Part shown: positions 1 through 8,238 of the stretch, piece by piece
Layout: each line of letters opens with the position of its first letter
Numbering within the stretch: the first letter of the stretch is position 1
Assembly (NCBI GenBank): GCA_017941035.1
Contig: JAGAXG010000006.1
Location: 1 to 64,000 of the forward strand
Reading direction: 5' to 3'
DNA length: 64,000 nucleotides
Origin: a bacterium
GTDB lineage: Bacteria; Cyanobacteriota; Vampirovibrionia; Gastranaerophilales; Gastranaerophilaceae
Program-made: the position numbers and the translations under genes
Notes under the pieces: generated by a model
Seen by the model: the letters and a program-made list of their open reading frames with translations, nothing else
The model's database searches: none
What the model was told of the DNA's origin: nothing

Positions 1-34
1 GTTCGTCCTGAGCCAGGATCAAACTCTCCATTGT
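1..34 (-). rRNA. 16S rRNA, 5' end (partial)
   Basis: Read on the minus strand, positions 27 down to 1 give the universal 16S start AGAGTTTGATCCTGGCTCAG followed by GACGAAC. By comparison with the E. coli numbering the mature 5' end should fall near position 34. The rest of the gene, and presumably the rRNA operon, lies outside the window. Too short to identify the organism. Confidence 0.95.
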
Positions 35-174
35 CAGAAAGTTATGTCCATCTGTCTCGCGACAGAGTTGACTCATTTTTTCAAACTCTAGCTATTTAGT
101 TAGAATTCTGTCCGTTGTATCATTTTTTCTAGAATTAACAAGTTTGTCATTTCTTTCTCAAGTTTATTATATTC

Positions 175-204
175 ATAATAAACCCGTCGCTATTCTATTG
201 TCAA
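175..204 (-). promoter_or_regulatory. rRNA promoter, proximal
   Basis: Minus strand TTGACA (204-199), 18-base spacer, TATTAT (180-175). It points at the 16S gene about 140 bases downstream. Confidence 0.65.
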
Positions 205-290
205 AGTTCTATTCTCAAGACCCAACGTATACAGTTTCAATCAACTGGCAACTATCGGGGTATATATTCACCTTTTGTAAGGTGCTTTTT

Positions 291-319
291 TAATTTATCA
301 CTTAAATTTTTATTGTCAA
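291..319 (-). promoter_or_regulatory. rRNA promoter, distal (weaker)
   Basis: Minus strand perfect TTGACA (319-314) followed after 16-17 bases by a poor -10 (TAAATT). Tandem promoters are common before rRNA operons, but the -10 match is weak, so this call is tentative. Confidence 0.4.
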
Positions 320-476
320 GCGATTTTTAAACTTTTTTGAAAAATTTTGCTATCTATATTCCAAAAAATACTTTGTGCCAGTGCACATATACTATCTTAG
401 TACTAAAAAAAATAAAGTCAAGCATTATTTTAAAATTAATTTTAATAAATTTTAATAATCCTCGTAACAGAAATAT

Positions 477-3104
477 TTATCCTTCGTCATTTACGACTTG
501 TACACCAAATCTAGTTCTAAACAAATGTTTAACGGTTTCAGATTGAATTTCAGACATCATGCGATTAAATAAATCATATGATTCTTTTTTATATTCAATT
601 AACGGATCTTTTTGGCCATACGCGCGCAAACCAATGCTATCCTGCAGCATTCTGACATTAGTCAAATGATCAATCCACTTTGCATCAACGACTTTTAACA
701 AAATGTCTTTTTCAAGCTGTCTAACAACATTATCATTTGAGAACGGTTCTTGTTTAGGATAATTTGCTCCATAATCCGTGATAACCTTGTTATAAAATTC
801 AACAATTTCAAGTTCATGATCTTTATATGCTTGGAGAGCAAAATCTTTAATTTTTTCGTACATAGGCTGGAAGCGCATGCTCTGAATATCTTTAACCTCA
901 AAATTCGAAAGCTGAGGGAAAGTAGAATGAATTTCTTTAATCATAGTCTGTAAATCTTCATAAACATATTCTTCAACCTTTTGTTCCGGAGAAATAAAGC
1001 TTCCGATAAGTCTTTCAACTTCTTTTTCTATCATATAAATAATATCATCATATAATCCAACACCAGAAAGAACTCTGCGCCTTTGGCGATAGAATTTTTC
1101 TCTCTGAATATTAACAACATCATCATAGTCAAGAACTTGTTTTCTAATATCAAAATGGAATGTTTCAACACGTTTTTGAGCAGATTGAATTCTTTTTGTA
1201 ATTAACGGAGAATCAATGGCCATGTTTTCAGGGACATTAAGCATGGTCATGAGTTGTTTAATTTTATCTCCTCCGAATATCCTCATCAAATTATCTTCCA
1301 AAGATAAGAAAAATCTTGTTGATCCAGGGTCACCCTGACGTGCCGCACGTCCTCTTAACTGATTATCAATTCTTCGAGATTCGTGCCTTTCAGTGCCTAT
1401 AACATGTAATCCTCCCGCAAGAACAACAGCATTATGTTCTTGTTCGGTTATAATTCTTGCACTCGCTAAAGATGCTTCCTTCATATGCTCGTATTCAGCA
1501 TCCCCTTCTTTTAATCCTCTTTCATCAAGTTCAGCTTTTGCTAAATATTCCGCATTACCGCCTAACAATATATCTGTTCCTCTACCTGCCATATTAGTAG
1601 CAATAGTAACAGCACCTAACCTACCAGCCTGCGCAATAATATACGCTTCTTTTTCGTGATGTTTTGCATTTAAAACATTATGTTTAATCCCACGTTGCTT
1701 TAATAGCGCGGATAAATATTCCGATTTTTCAATACTTACAGTACCTACTAACACAGGTCTGCCAAGTTTATGCTGAGCGATGATATCATCTATTACAGAT
1801 AAATATTTTTGAGTTTCTGATTTATAAATAACATCAGGATAATCTATTCTAATATCAGGTTTATTTGTAGGTATAGAAGTAACTTCGAGGTTATAAATTT
1901 TGCCAAATTCAGCTTCTTCAGTCATTGCAGTACCAGTCATACCTGAAAGCTTCGGATAAAGCCTGAAAAGATTTTGGAAAGTAATACTCGCAAGAGTTTG
2001 AGTTTCATCCTGAATTTCAACACCTTCTTTTGCTTCAATTGCCTGATGTAAACCATCAGACCAACGCCTTCCGTCCATTATACGACCTGTAAATTCGTCT
2101 ACTATCATAACTTCGCCATCTTTTACAACGTAATCAGTATCTTTGACAAATATTTCTTTTGCCTTCAAAGCTTGCAAAAGATGATGCGCGTAATTTGTCT
2201 GAATATCAAATAAATCCTTTACTCCTATCAATTCTTGAGCCTTATCGATACCATCTTCTGTTAAAATTACATTTTTATTCTTTTCATCAACTGTGTAATC
2301 AACATCTTTAGTCAATTGTGGGGCTATTTTTGCCATAGTACGATAAGTTTCTTCAGATTGAGCAAGGCGACCACTGATAATTAAAGGTGTTCTGGCTTCA
2401 TCAATCAGAATACTGTCAACTTCGTCAATAATAGCATAATGAAAAGGTCTTTGAACAAGCATTTCTTCACTGGATGCCATATTATCTCTTAAATAATCAA
2501 ACCCAAATTCGTTATTTGTACCATAAGTAATATCACATCTGTAAGCATCATATTTAAGCTCAAAATCACGAGCTCCTTCGCCATTTGAAAGAATTACTCC
2601 AACAGAAAGCCCAAGGAATTTATAAATTTTTCCCATCCATTCACTATCACGTTTTGCGAGGTAATCATTAACAGTAATAACATGAACTCCACGCCCTGTT
2701 AAAGCATTTAAATATGCCGGCAAAGTCGCAACAAGAGTTTTACCTTCACCTGTTCTCATCTCTGCAATATGACCATTATGGAGAAAATATCCGCCAATAA
2801 GTTGTACGTCAAAGTGACGCATATTAAGAACCCTTTTCCCTGCCTCACGGACAGTTGCAAATGCTTCAGGTAAAATTTTATCGAGTGCTTCTTTTTCAAG
2901 CTTCATATCTTCTTTGAAATTTTTAGACGTAGGACGTTGAGCAAGAAAATCCTTGAATTCTTGAGTTTTAGCGCGAAGTTCTTCATCCGTCATTCGCGAA
3001 AATTCCGGTTCTAAAGCATTGATATGATCAACAATCCCCATCATAGCCTTAACTTTTTTTTCGTTCGGGTCACCTAAAATTTTTGTTATCCACTTTGCTG
3101 ACAT
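477..3104 (-). CDS. secA: SecA, preprotein translocase ATPase
   Basis: SecA drives post-translational export of unfolded proteins through SecYEG by ATP hydrolysis at the inner face of the membrane. The 875-residue product has the Walker A loop GEGKT at 119-123, Walker B DEVD at 227-230 followed by the DEARTPLI motif, and later NMAGRGTDI and RGRAARQGDPG typical of NBD2. I chose the ATG at 3104 (MSAKWITK) over an upstream in-frame start because GGAGAGG lies 8-9 bases before it. The C-terminus ends FGVQVVNDEG without the cysteine-rich zinc tail found in many SecA proteins that bind SecB. It lies just upstream of the rRNA operon on the same strand. Confidence 0.97.
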   Translation of the reverse strand: MSAKWITKILGDPNEKKVKAMMGIVDHINALEPEFSRMTDEELRAKTQEFKDFLAQRPTSKNFKEDMKLEKEALDKILPEAFATVREAGKRVLNMRHFDVQLIGGYFLHNGHIAEMRTGEGKTLVATLPAYLNALTGRGVHVITVNDYLAKRDSEWMGKIYKFLGLSVGVILSNGEGARDFELKYDAYRCDITYGTNNEFGFDYLRDNMASSEEMLVQRPFHYAIIDEVDSILIDEARTPLIISGRLAQSEETYRTMAKIAPQLTKDVDYTVDEKNKNVILTEDGIDKAQELIGVKDLFDIQTNYAHHLLQALKAKEIFVKDTDYVVKDGEVMIVDEFTGRIMDGRRWSDGLHQAIEAKEGVEIQDETQTLASITFQNLFRLYPKLSGMTGTAMTEEAEFGKIYNLEVTSIPTNKPDIRIDYPDVIYKSETQKYLSVIDDIIAQHKLGRPVLVGTVSIEKSEYLSALLKQRGIKHNVLNAKHHEKEAYIIAQAGRLGAVTIATNMAGRGTDILLGGNAEYLAKAELDERGLKEGDAEYEHMKEASLASARIITEQEHNAVVLAGGLHVIGTERHESRRIDNQLRGRAARQGDPGSTRFFLSLEDNLMRIFGGDKIKQLMTMLNVPENMAIDSPLITKRIQSAQKRVETFHFDIRKQVLDYDDVVNIQREKFYRQRRRVLSGVGLYDDIIYMIEKEVERLIGSFISPEQKVEEYVYEDLQTMIKEIHSTFPQLSNFEVKDIQSMRFQPMYEKIKDFALQAYKDHELEIVEFYNKVITDYGANYPKQEPFSNDNVVRQLEKDILLKVVDAKWIDHLTNVRMLQDSIGLRAYGQKDPLIEYKKESYDLFNRMMSEIQSETVKHLFRTRFGVQVVNDEG

Positions 3105-3200
3105 TATAATAACACCTCTCCAAATCTTATAATTATCTAAAGTGTAACATAAAAAAATAAATTTCAAATCAGCCTTAATATTTTATTAAGGATTAATATA

Positions 3201-3231
3201 AAAACGCGAGACTATACAGTCTCGCGTTTTT
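3201..3231 (-). terminator. Rho-independent terminator
   Basis: Perfect inverted repeat AACGCGAGACT / AGTCTCGCGTT with a 4-base loop, A-run on one side and T-run on the other. It sits after the YtxH-like gene ending at 3246 and before secA, so it separates the two minus-strand units. Confidence 0.85.
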
Positions 3232-3245
3232 AATAAATAAATCAT

Positions 3246-3518
3246 CTATGCATTTTCATTTGCATCTTTTTGTTTAGTAATCAAATCTTGCAGTTTATTT
3301 TTTATTTCTTCCCCGCGTTTTTGTAATTCGCTAACTGCATCATCTGCTTTTGATTGTATTTGTTTTGCTGTTTCATCTGCACGTTTAGCCATTTCTTGCG
3401 CAGAATTTACAAGCATTTCTCTTGTTTCTTTTCCCGATTTAGGGGCTAATAAAATCCCAGCGATAGCACCTATTGCTCCGCCAACTATAAAACCGCAAAT
3501 AAATTTTCCTGCTGACAT
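3246..3518 (-). CDS. YtxH-like membrane protein (90 aa)
   Basis: Small protein with one glycine-rich hydrophobic N-terminal segment (GFIVGGAIGAIAGILLAP, about residues 9-26) followed by PKSGKETRE, the hallmark of the YtxH family (PF12732), then a charged, probably coiled-coil tail rich in K, E and Q. The family's molecular function is unknown; members are often stress or envelope associated. AAGGAGAA precedes the ATG. It is the last of three consecutive minus-strand genes (4293-3246) that resemble the ytxG-ytxH pair of Bacillus. It ends before a strong terminator. Confidence 0.8.
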   Translation of the reverse strand: MSAGKFICGFIVGGAIGAIAGILLAPKSGKETREMLVNSAQEMAKRADETAKQIQSKADDAVSELQKRGEEIKNKLQDLITKQKDANENA

Positions 3519-3588
3519 TTTTGTTCTCCTTTTCTTTTATCTTACATAGTATAAACGTCATTTTTAATAAAAAAAATCCGCTTTTAGG

Positions 3589-3957
3589 TTAATTCTTTTT
3601 ACTAAAAAAAGAATAAACCGTTAAAAAACCTTTTAAAAAACCGCTCAAAATATTTCCGGACAGTAATTTTGTCTTGGATAATACACTTTCAAGTCCGAGT
3701 TTTACATTGCTCATACCCTCTCCGGTATTTTGAACTATACCGTTAAAAGACTTTATGGTTTTATTTAATTCTGTTAACACCGGTTTTAATTCTGTATTCA
3801 GTATTTCAGTAGTTTGTGCAGCATTTTGAACTAATTTAGAAGCATCAAAAAGCAATTTTACTAAAAATCCTCCGACAATCAATACAACTATACCTGTTGA
3901 AACAGATAGAAAAGTTAAACCATTATTAAGAAGCGCCTGAGAAATTTCTACATCCAT
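3589..3957 (-). CDS. YtxG/DUF948-like membrane protein
   Basis: The 122-residue protein has an N-terminal transmembrane segment (about residues 14-36) and then an amphipathic, coiled-coil-like stretch with spaced threonine/valine residues (TTEILNTELKPVLTELNKTI), the layout of DUF948 proteins such as Bacillus YtxG. It lies between two YtxH-like genes on the same strand (15 bases after 3973-4293), supporting the assignment. No enzymatic motif is visible. Function unknown; a membrane-anchored scaffold is a guess from the architecture. Confidence 0.65.
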   Translation of the reverse strand: MDVEISQALLNNGLTFLSVSTGIVVLIVGGFLVKLLFDASKLVQNAAQTTEILNTELKPVLTELNKTIKSFNGIVQNTGEGMSNVKLGLESVLSKTKLLSGNILSGFLKGFLTVYSFFSKKN

Positions 3958-3972
3958 TAGGTGTTCTCCTTT

Positions 3973-4293
3973 CTAATAATCAAATTCATTGTCAGAATTG
4001 ATATCTTCCAATTCTTTTGCTTTTTGCATTTTTTTTGACTTCATTGAATTATTCAATTTTCTGAATTGTCTTTCTAATTTGTAACGAACTAAATCAACAG
4101 ACTCAATAGCTTGTTTTTTAGCATCTTCAATTTGAGGAGCATGTTTGTCATAAAATTCACAAACAGCTTCTTTAATTTCCTTTCTTGATTCTTCACCTGA
4201 TTTTGGAGCAAAAAGCACGCCTGCAAGAATACCTCCTACAACACCCGCAATTATTCCCATTGAAAAACCAAATGCGTCATTTTTCTTACACAT
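3973..4293 (-). CDS. YtxH-like membrane protein (106 aa)
   Basis: Second YtxH-family member: glycine-rich hydrophobic segment at about residues 10-28 ending LFAPKSGEESRKE, then a basic helical region (VRYKLERQFRKLNNSMKSKK) and an acidic tail. It heads the small cluster with the DUF948-like gene and the 90-residue paralogue at 3246. AAAAGAGGTT lies 8 bases upstream of the ATG. The two YtxH-like proteins share only the membrane/PKSG module, so they are distant paralogues rather than a recent duplication. Confidence 0.78.
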   Translation of the reverse strand: MCKKNDAFGFSMGIIAGVVGGILAGVLFAPKSGEESRKEIKEAVCEFYDKHAPQIEDAKKQAIESVDLVRYKLERQFRKLNNSMKSKKMQKAKELEDINSDNEFDY

Positions 4294-4362
4294 AGTTGTA
4301 AACCTCTTTTCTAAATAACAACATTATTGTAACATATCTTATCATTTTTTTCAAGAGGAATT

Positions 4363-4746
4363 TTATATTTCTAATGTACATGCGGATTTGCGGGCTAATT
4401 TTAAAAAATCATTAATCGCTATACCCAAATCAAAAACCGCTGCGACTTTTTTGCAATTTAAATTTAATGTTAACAATAGTATTAAACTTAACAAGTGCTT
4501 TATTATTATAATTTTACATTTATTTTTTTGTTCTGATAATTTAATTTGAATTTTATTAACCGCTAATGCACAAGAATTTATTCCAATTTGCAAAGAACAA
4601 AAGCTCTTATCTATATTCGGACGAATTGCTGTAATTTTATCATTAATTTCGCTGATTTTTGTATCACATTTTTTAATCAATGCAATTAATTGATATGCAA
4701 TTATCATTTCTGCTATAAAAACTATTCCAACAAAAAAAGTTATCAT
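4363..4746 (-). CDS. Hypothetical membrane protein
   Basis: A 127-residue protein with an N-terminal transmembrane helix (residues 4-24), a helical, charged middle (KKCDTKISEINDKITAIR) and a second hydrophobic stretch near residues 80-95. No family recognised. The helical part resembles the DUF948-like neighbour in style, and it shares strand and context with the YtxH/YtxG cluster, so a role in the same envelope function is possible. It is divergent from murT, with the shared promoter region in the 90 bases between them. Confidence 0.55.
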   Translation of the reverse strand: MITFFVGIVFIAEMIIAYQLIALIKKCDTKISEINDKITAIRPNIDKSFCSLQIGINSCALAVNKIQIKLSEQKNKCKIIIIKHLLSLILLLTLNLNCKKVAAVFDLGIAINDFLKLARKSACTLEI

Positions 4747-4834
4747 TTCTTCTATCTTATCTATTTTGTATTATTATAATAATGATGATATAATAATATT
4801 GAAAATTTGTGAATACGCTTAACGGACTAAATTT

Positions 4835-6190
4835 ATGGGAAAATTAAGATTTTATACAGCACTATTAATAGCGCAATTTATACATATCGCAATTAAAATT
4901 TTAAGACGTTCGGGGGGAACATCTTTTGTCGGGATGATAGCACTGAAAATTTGCCCCGACTTTTTAACCTATTGCAACAAATATATCAAGTACAAATCAA
5001 TTACTGTTACCGGAACTAATGGAAAAACAACAACATCCGGAATTTTAGCAAAAATTTTATCTGCAAAAAAGCATCCCGTTTTACATAACGTTAAAGGCGC
5101 GAATATGCTGACCGGGATTACTAATGTTTTTGCAACAAGCACTATACCTCTAAGAAATTACGACTATGCTGTTCTTGAATCAGATGAAGCATATTTAAAT
5201 AAATTATATGATAAATATAATGCAGATTATCTTTTAGTTACAAATCTTTTTAGAGATCAACTTGATAGATACGGAGAATTATCAACAACAGCATCTTTTA
5301 TACAAAAAGCAATAGATAAAAATAAAAAATTAAAATTATTCCTTAATGCAGATGATCCATTGGTATCTAATTTTGGAAAAAACAGAGAATCTGTATATTA
5401 TGGATTTCAAATTGTAGAAACATATATTGATAATAACAGAGATTTAGCAAAATCACCAACTGAAAATTTTAAATGTCCTTGCGGTAACAATTTAGAATAT
5501 GATGTAAAATTTTTTGCCCAAGAAGGACATTATTATTGTACATCATGCGGGTACGCAAGGCCTGAACCCGATTATAAAGGATACGCAAAAATATATGATA
5601 CATATTCCAAAATTACAGTGGAACACAACGACATGTATTACGATTTCACTATAAATCTTTCAGGGCTGTATAATGCATATAATGCTCTTGGAGCAATATC
5701 TTGTGCTCTTGAATGCGGAATCCCTCCAGAAAGAATTAAAAACGCTGTAGACAGTTACAAATCTATATTTGGAAGAACAGAACGACGTATTATAAATGGG
5801 AAAAATGCGATTATACAATTAATTAAAAATCCAACAGGAGCAAGTGAAGTTCTCAAAACTGTAGATTTAAAGTCAAACATTGTAATAGCTATTAATGACA
5901 ATTATGCAGACGGGAGAGATATTTCATGGCTATGGGATAGCGATTTTGAACAATTAAAAGATATTCATAATAAAATAATAGCATCAGGCACGCGAGCAAA
6001 AGATGTTGCTGTAAGATTAAAATATGCAGGTATTGCACAAGATAATATTATAATTGAAGAAAACATAAAATCTGCTATTTTACAAGCTTCTAAAGCTGAA
6101 AATAGCGAAAACAAAATCACAATTTTACCTTCGTACACTGCACTGTTAAAAATAAATAAAATGAAATTCAAGAAAGGGAAAAAGAAATAA
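4835..6190 (+). CDS. murT: MurT-like lipid II isoglutaminyl synthase subunit
   Basis: Mur-ligase fold protein with the P-loop TGTNGKTT at about 59-66, a four-cysteine zinc ribbon inserted in the middle domain (Cys 214, 216, 235, 238) and the MurT C-terminal domain (DUF1727) with NDNYADGRDISWLWD at 354-368. MurT amidates the D-Glu of lipid II using ammonia from its partner glutaminase GatD. Length 451 fits the family. Its stop overlaps the pdxJ start (TAATG), so the two are co-transcribed. No gatD is adjacent; it normally is in Gram-positive genomes, so the partner must be elsewhere or the enzyme acts differently. Confidence 0.88.
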   Translation: MGKLRFYTALLIAQFIHIAIKILRRSGGTSFVGMIALKICPDFLTYCNKYIKYKSITVTGTNGKTTTSGILAKILSAKKHPVLHNVKGANMLTGITNVFATSTIPLRNYDYAVLESDEAYLNKLYDKYNADYLLVTNLFRDQLDRYGELSTTASFIQKAIDKNKKLKLFLNADDPLVSNFGKNRESVYYGFQIVETYIDNNRDLAKSPTENFKCPCGNNLEYDVKFFAQEGHYYCTSCGYARPEPDYKGYAKIYDTYSKITVEHNDMYYDFTINLSGLYNAYNALGAISCALECGIPPERIKNAVDSYKSIFGRTERRIINGKNAIIQLIKNPTGASEVLKTVDLKSNIVIAINDNYADGRDISWLWDSDFEQLKDIHNKIIASGTRAKDVAVRLKYAGIAQDNIIIEENIKSAILQASKAENSENKITILPSYTALLKINKMKFKKGKKK

Positions 6191-6900
6191 TGCTTTTAGG
6201 TGTAAATATAGATCACGTTGCGACATTAAGAAATGCACGAGGAGGAATAGATCCAGATCCGTTGTTAGCTTCTAAAATTTGCGAACAAAATGGAGCTACA
6301 TCCATAACTACCCATTTGAGAGAAGACAGACGCCACATAAAAGATAATGATGTTGCCATTATTTCAAAGGAAATTAGTACAAGATTAAATCTTGAAATGG
6401 CAGTAACTACAGAAATGGGGGAAATCGCACTAAAAATAAATCCTCACTCTGTATGCTTAGTACCTGAAAAAAGACAAGAAGTTACAACTGAAGGGGGGCT
6501 TAATGTCGCGGGGCAATTAAATAAAATCATAAATTTTATCACTCCGTTAAAAGAAGCTGGAATTGTTGTAAGCTTGTTCATAGATCCTTGTGAAGAACAA
6601 GTTATTGCTTCAGCAAAAACAGGAGCTGAATTTATTGAACTTCATACCGGAAAATATTCTCTTGCATACGGTTCTTTAGATGAAGAAAAGGAATTCAATA
6701 ATCTTTTACATGCCTCTAAAATTGCACAACATTATGGATTAAAAGTAAATGCCGGACATGGATTAAATTATCAAAATGTGCATAGAATGCATGAAATTCC
6801 AAATTTATATGAGCTTAATATCGGTCACAGTATAATTTCACGTGCAATATTTTCCGGTCTTGATAATGCAGTGAAAGAAATGTATGAACTTGTTAAATAA
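6190..6900 (+). CDS. pdxJ: Pyridoxine 5'-phosphate synthase
   Basis: PdxJ condenses 1-deoxyxylulose 5-phosphate with 3-amino-2-oxopropyl phosphate to form pyridoxine 5'-phosphate in the DXP-dependent vitamin B6 pathway. The 236-residue TIM-barrel protein starts MLLGVNIDHVATLRNARGG, a family signature, and keeps the HLREDRRHI, ELHTG and NAGHGLNY motifs. The start overlaps the murT stop by one base. Length is typical. The presence of PdxJ means B6 is made by the PdxA/PdxJ route, which shares its precursor with serine metabolism via SerC-type chemistry. Confidence 0.96.
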   Translation: MLLGVNIDHVATLRNARGGIDPDPLLASKICEQNGATSITTHLREDRRHIKDNDVAIISKEISTRLNLEMAVTTEMGEIALKINPHSVCLVPEKRQEVTTEGGLNVAGQLNKIINFITPLKEAGIVVSLFIDPCEEQVIASAKTGAEFIELHTGKYSLAYGSLDEEKEFNNLLHASKIAQHYGLKVNAGHGLNYQNVHRMHEIPNLYELNIGHSIISRAIFSGLDNAVKEMYELVK

Positions 6901-6917
6901 AAGGAAATAATAATATA

Positions 6918-7235
6918 ATGGCAAAATCTCAAGAAGAAATAATTGAAGAAATGCAATTAGTTACCGCTCAAATGATTCAAGATGATCTTGATGAAAATCC
7001 TGATTTAGCTGAAGAATTTTTTGACTGTGATTGTTGCGGGAAAAACAAATGTATAGCAGGATCTATCCAATATGATAAATACAGGCTCTGCAATGACTGC
7101 GTATTACTCGCCGAAATAGGATTTGCATTAAAGAAATTTTCTAATATTCAAGATTTAATCAATGCAATGGAAGATAACAGATTAGAAGAATACTGCGAAT
7201 TTATAAAAAATCAAGAAAACAAATTAAATAATTAG
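6918..7235 (+). CDS. Hypothetical protein with four-cysteine zinc-ribbon-like motif
   Basis: A 105-residue acidic protein. After a helical N-terminus it has CDCCGKNKC (residues 37-45) and LCNDC further on (about 58-62), so it probably binds one zinc ion. No family recognised. It follows pdxJ by 17 bases with AAAGGAAATAA as ribosome site and is likely the third gene of the murT-pdxJ operon. The zinc-ribbon resembles those in small regulatory or nucleic-acid binding proteins, but nothing here specifies a target. Its last bases overlap the end of the convergent gene at 7232. Confidence 0.65.
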   Translation: MAKSQEEIIEEMQLVTAQMIQDDLDENPDLAEEFFDCDCCGKNKCIAGSIQYDKYRLCNDCVLLAEIGFALKKFSNIQDLINAMEDNRLEEYCEFIKNQENKLNN

Positions 7236-8197
7236 AAAAATGACGGTTGAAACCATTCAGGTTTTTTAAGAGTTTTAAAATTCTGTTCTCTGTTTACTTT
7301 GGCAAAATCTAATTTTTCTCTTATCAAAACCAATGCTTCTTGAAACTTTTTATCATATGCCATTTTTCTTTTGCCTGTTCGATAATTATCCATAAAATGT
7401 TTTCTGTAAACATGTTCCATGTTTTCAATAGACTTTCCTATACCATTCTTATCAAAACGAGAAGCAAAACTTTTAAATTCTGCATTGTCAAATTTTAGAT
7501 TTGGATTTTTATAAATAGTCATGTATAAATAATTTATTGTTTGAACAATTTCCTTTGAAAGCAATTTTTGCGAATCAAATCTTGCTAAAGGATTTAGAAT
7601 ATATCCACTATACCCACGGGAATAAAGGTTATATAAATATAAATCTGTAAGTTTTTGAGTATTATACTGGTTTGATGCAGGATTTGAATATTTATGCCTT
7701 ATAAATCTCATAGGCATCCAAATATTATCTTTTGTCATTTCCTTAAAATCTTTCCAGTAATGACTTTCTTTTACAGCATATTTATTTGCAAAATTATTTA
7801 TATCTTTATATGTCATTTCCGGAATAGAAGAATATCTGCTTATAATATTTTCGCTCTTTTTAAATAATTCTGACATCTTTTTTGAAGGTTCTTGAGACTG
7901 AGCATTAATTTCATACACTTTTTTTAAATAAAAATTATTTTCATCCAAAGCATCTTTCATTTTTTTTAAAAGTTTGTCAGAGATTTCATCTTTGATTGCA
8001 TCAATATCACAAGAAATTTCTTCTCTTAAAGTTTTGAGAGGGATAAAAAAATCCGCAGGATTAAAAACAGCACTCTTTTTTATAAATGTATCGCCTGCAT
8101 TCTTCGCAATATTCGCGCCACAAAAAGAAACACTTTTATATGAATTTAAAAAATTTCTATTTACATTTGGTGTAGAGATACTAAATTCAACTTTCAT
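7232..8197 (-). CDS. Hypothetical protein, lineage-type N-terminus
   Basis: A 321-residue protein with no signal peptide or membrane helix. The N-terminus has a loose, polar start and then SVSFCGANIAKN; short SFG/SFCG segments near the start of otherwise unrelated proteins are, in my recollection, common in Gastranaerophilales. The remainder is helical and rich in K, N, F and Y. No enzymatic motif is seen. It converges on and overlaps by four bases the zinc-ribbon gene. Function unknown. Confidence 0.6.
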   Translation of the reverse strand: MKVEFSISTPNVNRNFLNSYKSVSFCGANIAKNAGDTFIKKSAVFNPADFFIPLKTLREEISCDIDAIKDEISDKLLKKMKDALDENNFYLKKVYEINAQSQEPSKKMSELFKKSENIISRYSSIPEMTYKDINNFANKYAVKESHYWKDFKEMTKDNIWMPMRFIRHKYSNPASNQYNTQKLTDLYLYNLYSRGYSGYILNPLARFDSQKLLSKEIVQTINYLYMTIYKNPNLKFDNAEFKSFASRFDKNGIGKSIENMEHVYRKHFMDNYRTGKRKMAYDKKFQEALVLIREKLDFAKVNREQNFKTLKKPEWFQPSFF

Positions 8198-8238
8198 ATT
8201 TTAAGTAATACTCAAATATAAAAATTTTTAACCATATT

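Larger units (their letters stand above)
35..476 (-). other. rRNA operon leader and promoter region
   Basis: This 440-base gap between the 3' end of secA and the 16S start holds no convincing gene. It carries two TTGACA boxes on the minus strand (annotated separately) and AT-rich sequence as expected upstream of an rRNA operon. I did not find a clear boxA antitermination element. Confidence 0.7.
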
